Position numbers and translations under genes: made by a program. Below, piece by piece: positions 6,214-6,641 of a DNA stretch of 6,641 bases. The notes beneath the pieces are model-generated. The model was given only the letters and a program-made list of their open reading frames with translations. It had not been told where the DNA came from and did not search any database. How positions within the stretch are numbered: position 1 is the stretch's first letter; each line of letters starts with the position of its first letter. Source of the DNA: Candidatus Thorarchaeota archaeon (GTDB lineage Archaea; Asgardarchaeota; Thorarchaeia; Thorarchaeales; Thorarchaeaceae); assembly GCA_016839345.1 (NCBI GenBank), contig JAEOUL010000314.1:1-6641 (forward strand). Reading direction: 5' to 3'.

Positions 6214-6223
6214 GACTTCTGAA

Positions 6224-6231
6224 CTCCTCCT
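6224..6231 (-). promoter_or_regulatory. Shine-Dalgarno for the TTG start of the reductase gene
   Basis: On the minus strand AGGAGGAG lies 10-12 nt before the TTG at 6213. The core is strong but the spacing is slightly long. There is no in-frame ATG upstream, so TTG is the best start. Confidence 0.55.
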
Positions 6232-6274
6232 TTGGGAATTACAGTTTCAAATCCATTCACGATGATGTACTTTG

Positions 6275-6293
6275 AAAAACCCGCTAATTAGCT
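6275..6293 (-). terminator. possible U-run terminator after the methyltransferase
   Basis: On the minus strand the methyltransferase ends within the palindrome GCTAATTAGC (6284-6293), followed by GGG and a run of five T (6275-6279). Archaeal termination often uses T-runs, but the stem is too short to be a strong intrinsic hairpin. Confidence 0.25.
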
Positions 6294-6641
6294 TTCACTT
6301 TTCACTGGAATAAATTCAAAGGAATCGTCATAGTCGTTCTCATCCACTCCAAGTTTGTCCCGAATCAAATTCACAAATGAGGGATTGATTTCATACCCAA
6401 TTGAATTCCGTCCCAATTCACGTGCAACCTTTAGGGTTGTGCCGCTTCCCGCAAATGGATCGAGAACTGTATCGCCTATAAAGGAATAGAGACGGATACA
6501 TCGTCTTGGGAGCTCCTCTGGAAATGGTGCTGGATGGTTCTCTTGCTTTGCAGATGCTGGCTGGAAATTCCAAATTGAATTCTGAACCCAATTAGTAAAC
6601 TCATCATGACTAATCTCGGAGGCCTTTTTGATTTTAGGATC
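6288..6641 (-). CDS. DNA methyltransferase, C-terminal part (cut by window edge)
   Basis: The last 117 residues of a site-specific DNA methyltransferase; its start lies beyond 6641. The piece reads through WNFQPAS, ENHPAPFPEELPRRCIRL and the SAM-binding motif I DPFAGSGTT, then a short tail ending VKSES and a TAA stop. Motif I coming near the C-terminus, after a HPAPFP block, is the order seen in beta-class N4-cytosine and N6-adenine methyltransferases, where the catalytic (D/S/N)PP(Y/W) motif IV comes first; that part is outside the window. No restriction endonuclease is visible here, so I cannot say whether it belongs to a restriction-modification system or is an orphan methylase. The target base is undecided: N4-cytosine is slightly favoured by feel only. 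It lies 74 nt upstream of the reductase gene on the same strand. Confidence 0.88.
   Translation of the reverse strand, partial: DPKIKKASEISHDEFTNWVQNSIWNFQPASAKQENHPAPFPEELPRRCIRLYSFIGDTVLDPFAGSGTTLKVARELGRNSIGYEINPSFVNLIRDKLGVDENDYDDSFEFIPVKSES

Noticed and set aside
1..6641. CRISPR array, insertion-sequence ends or attachment sites
   Set aside because: No regularly spaced direct repeats, terminal inverted repeats with target duplications, or tRNA-associated direct repeats were seen. The TnpB-like gene has no adjacent TnpA gene or recognisable element ends.

Overview
The window looks archaeal. The supporting evidence is AT-rich coding DNA (about 40% GC in hand-counted stretches), TATA/BRE-like promoters, Shine-Dalgarno sequences that include GGTGAT, frequent TTG/GTG starts, a geranylgeranyl-reductase-family flavoprotein typical of archaeal lipid synthesis, and a secreted hydrolase anchored by a C-terminal membrane helix with a KRR tail. 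An Asgard or Thermoplasmata-like lineage would fit, but the sequence alone does not fix the phylum.

Layout. Positions 1-480 hold no convincing protein gene. They are rich in inverted repeats, and 181-480 reaches about 54% GC. On the minus strand a BRE/TATA-like box at 499-514 sits just upstream of this block, so it is best read as a structured non-coding RNA gene of unknown class. Next comes a bacterial-type RNase PH gene (minus, 536-1243). Divergent from it is a compact plus-strand pair: a minimal-type nucleotidyltransferase with a duplicated helical C-terminal region (1376-2407), then, 14 nt later, a 195-residue protein resembling only the N-terminal half of TnpB/IS605 OrfB, without the RuvC nuclease (2422-3009). 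This pair converges on, and overlaps by 6 bp, a minus-strand series. Read in transcription order, that series is the C-terminal end of a DNA methyltransferase (6288-6641, cut by the window edge), a geranylgeranyl reductase (4993-6213), a membrane-anchored M28/glutaminyl-cyclase-like enzyme (3947-4954) and a seven-bladed WD40 protein (3004-3879).

How the genes fit together. The methyltransferase, reductase, M28 enzyme and WD40 gene are collinear, but 74, 38 and 67 nt gaps and candidate internal signals suggest they need not form one operon; they show no shared pathway. The reductase probably saturates isoprenoid lipid chains, and the M28 protein acts outside the membrane. RNase PH trims tRNA 3' ends and is unusual for an archaeon.

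The most unusual items are the nucleotidyltransferase/TnpB-N-like pair, which may be a domesticated two-component unit of unknown function, and the structured RNA locus at the left end.
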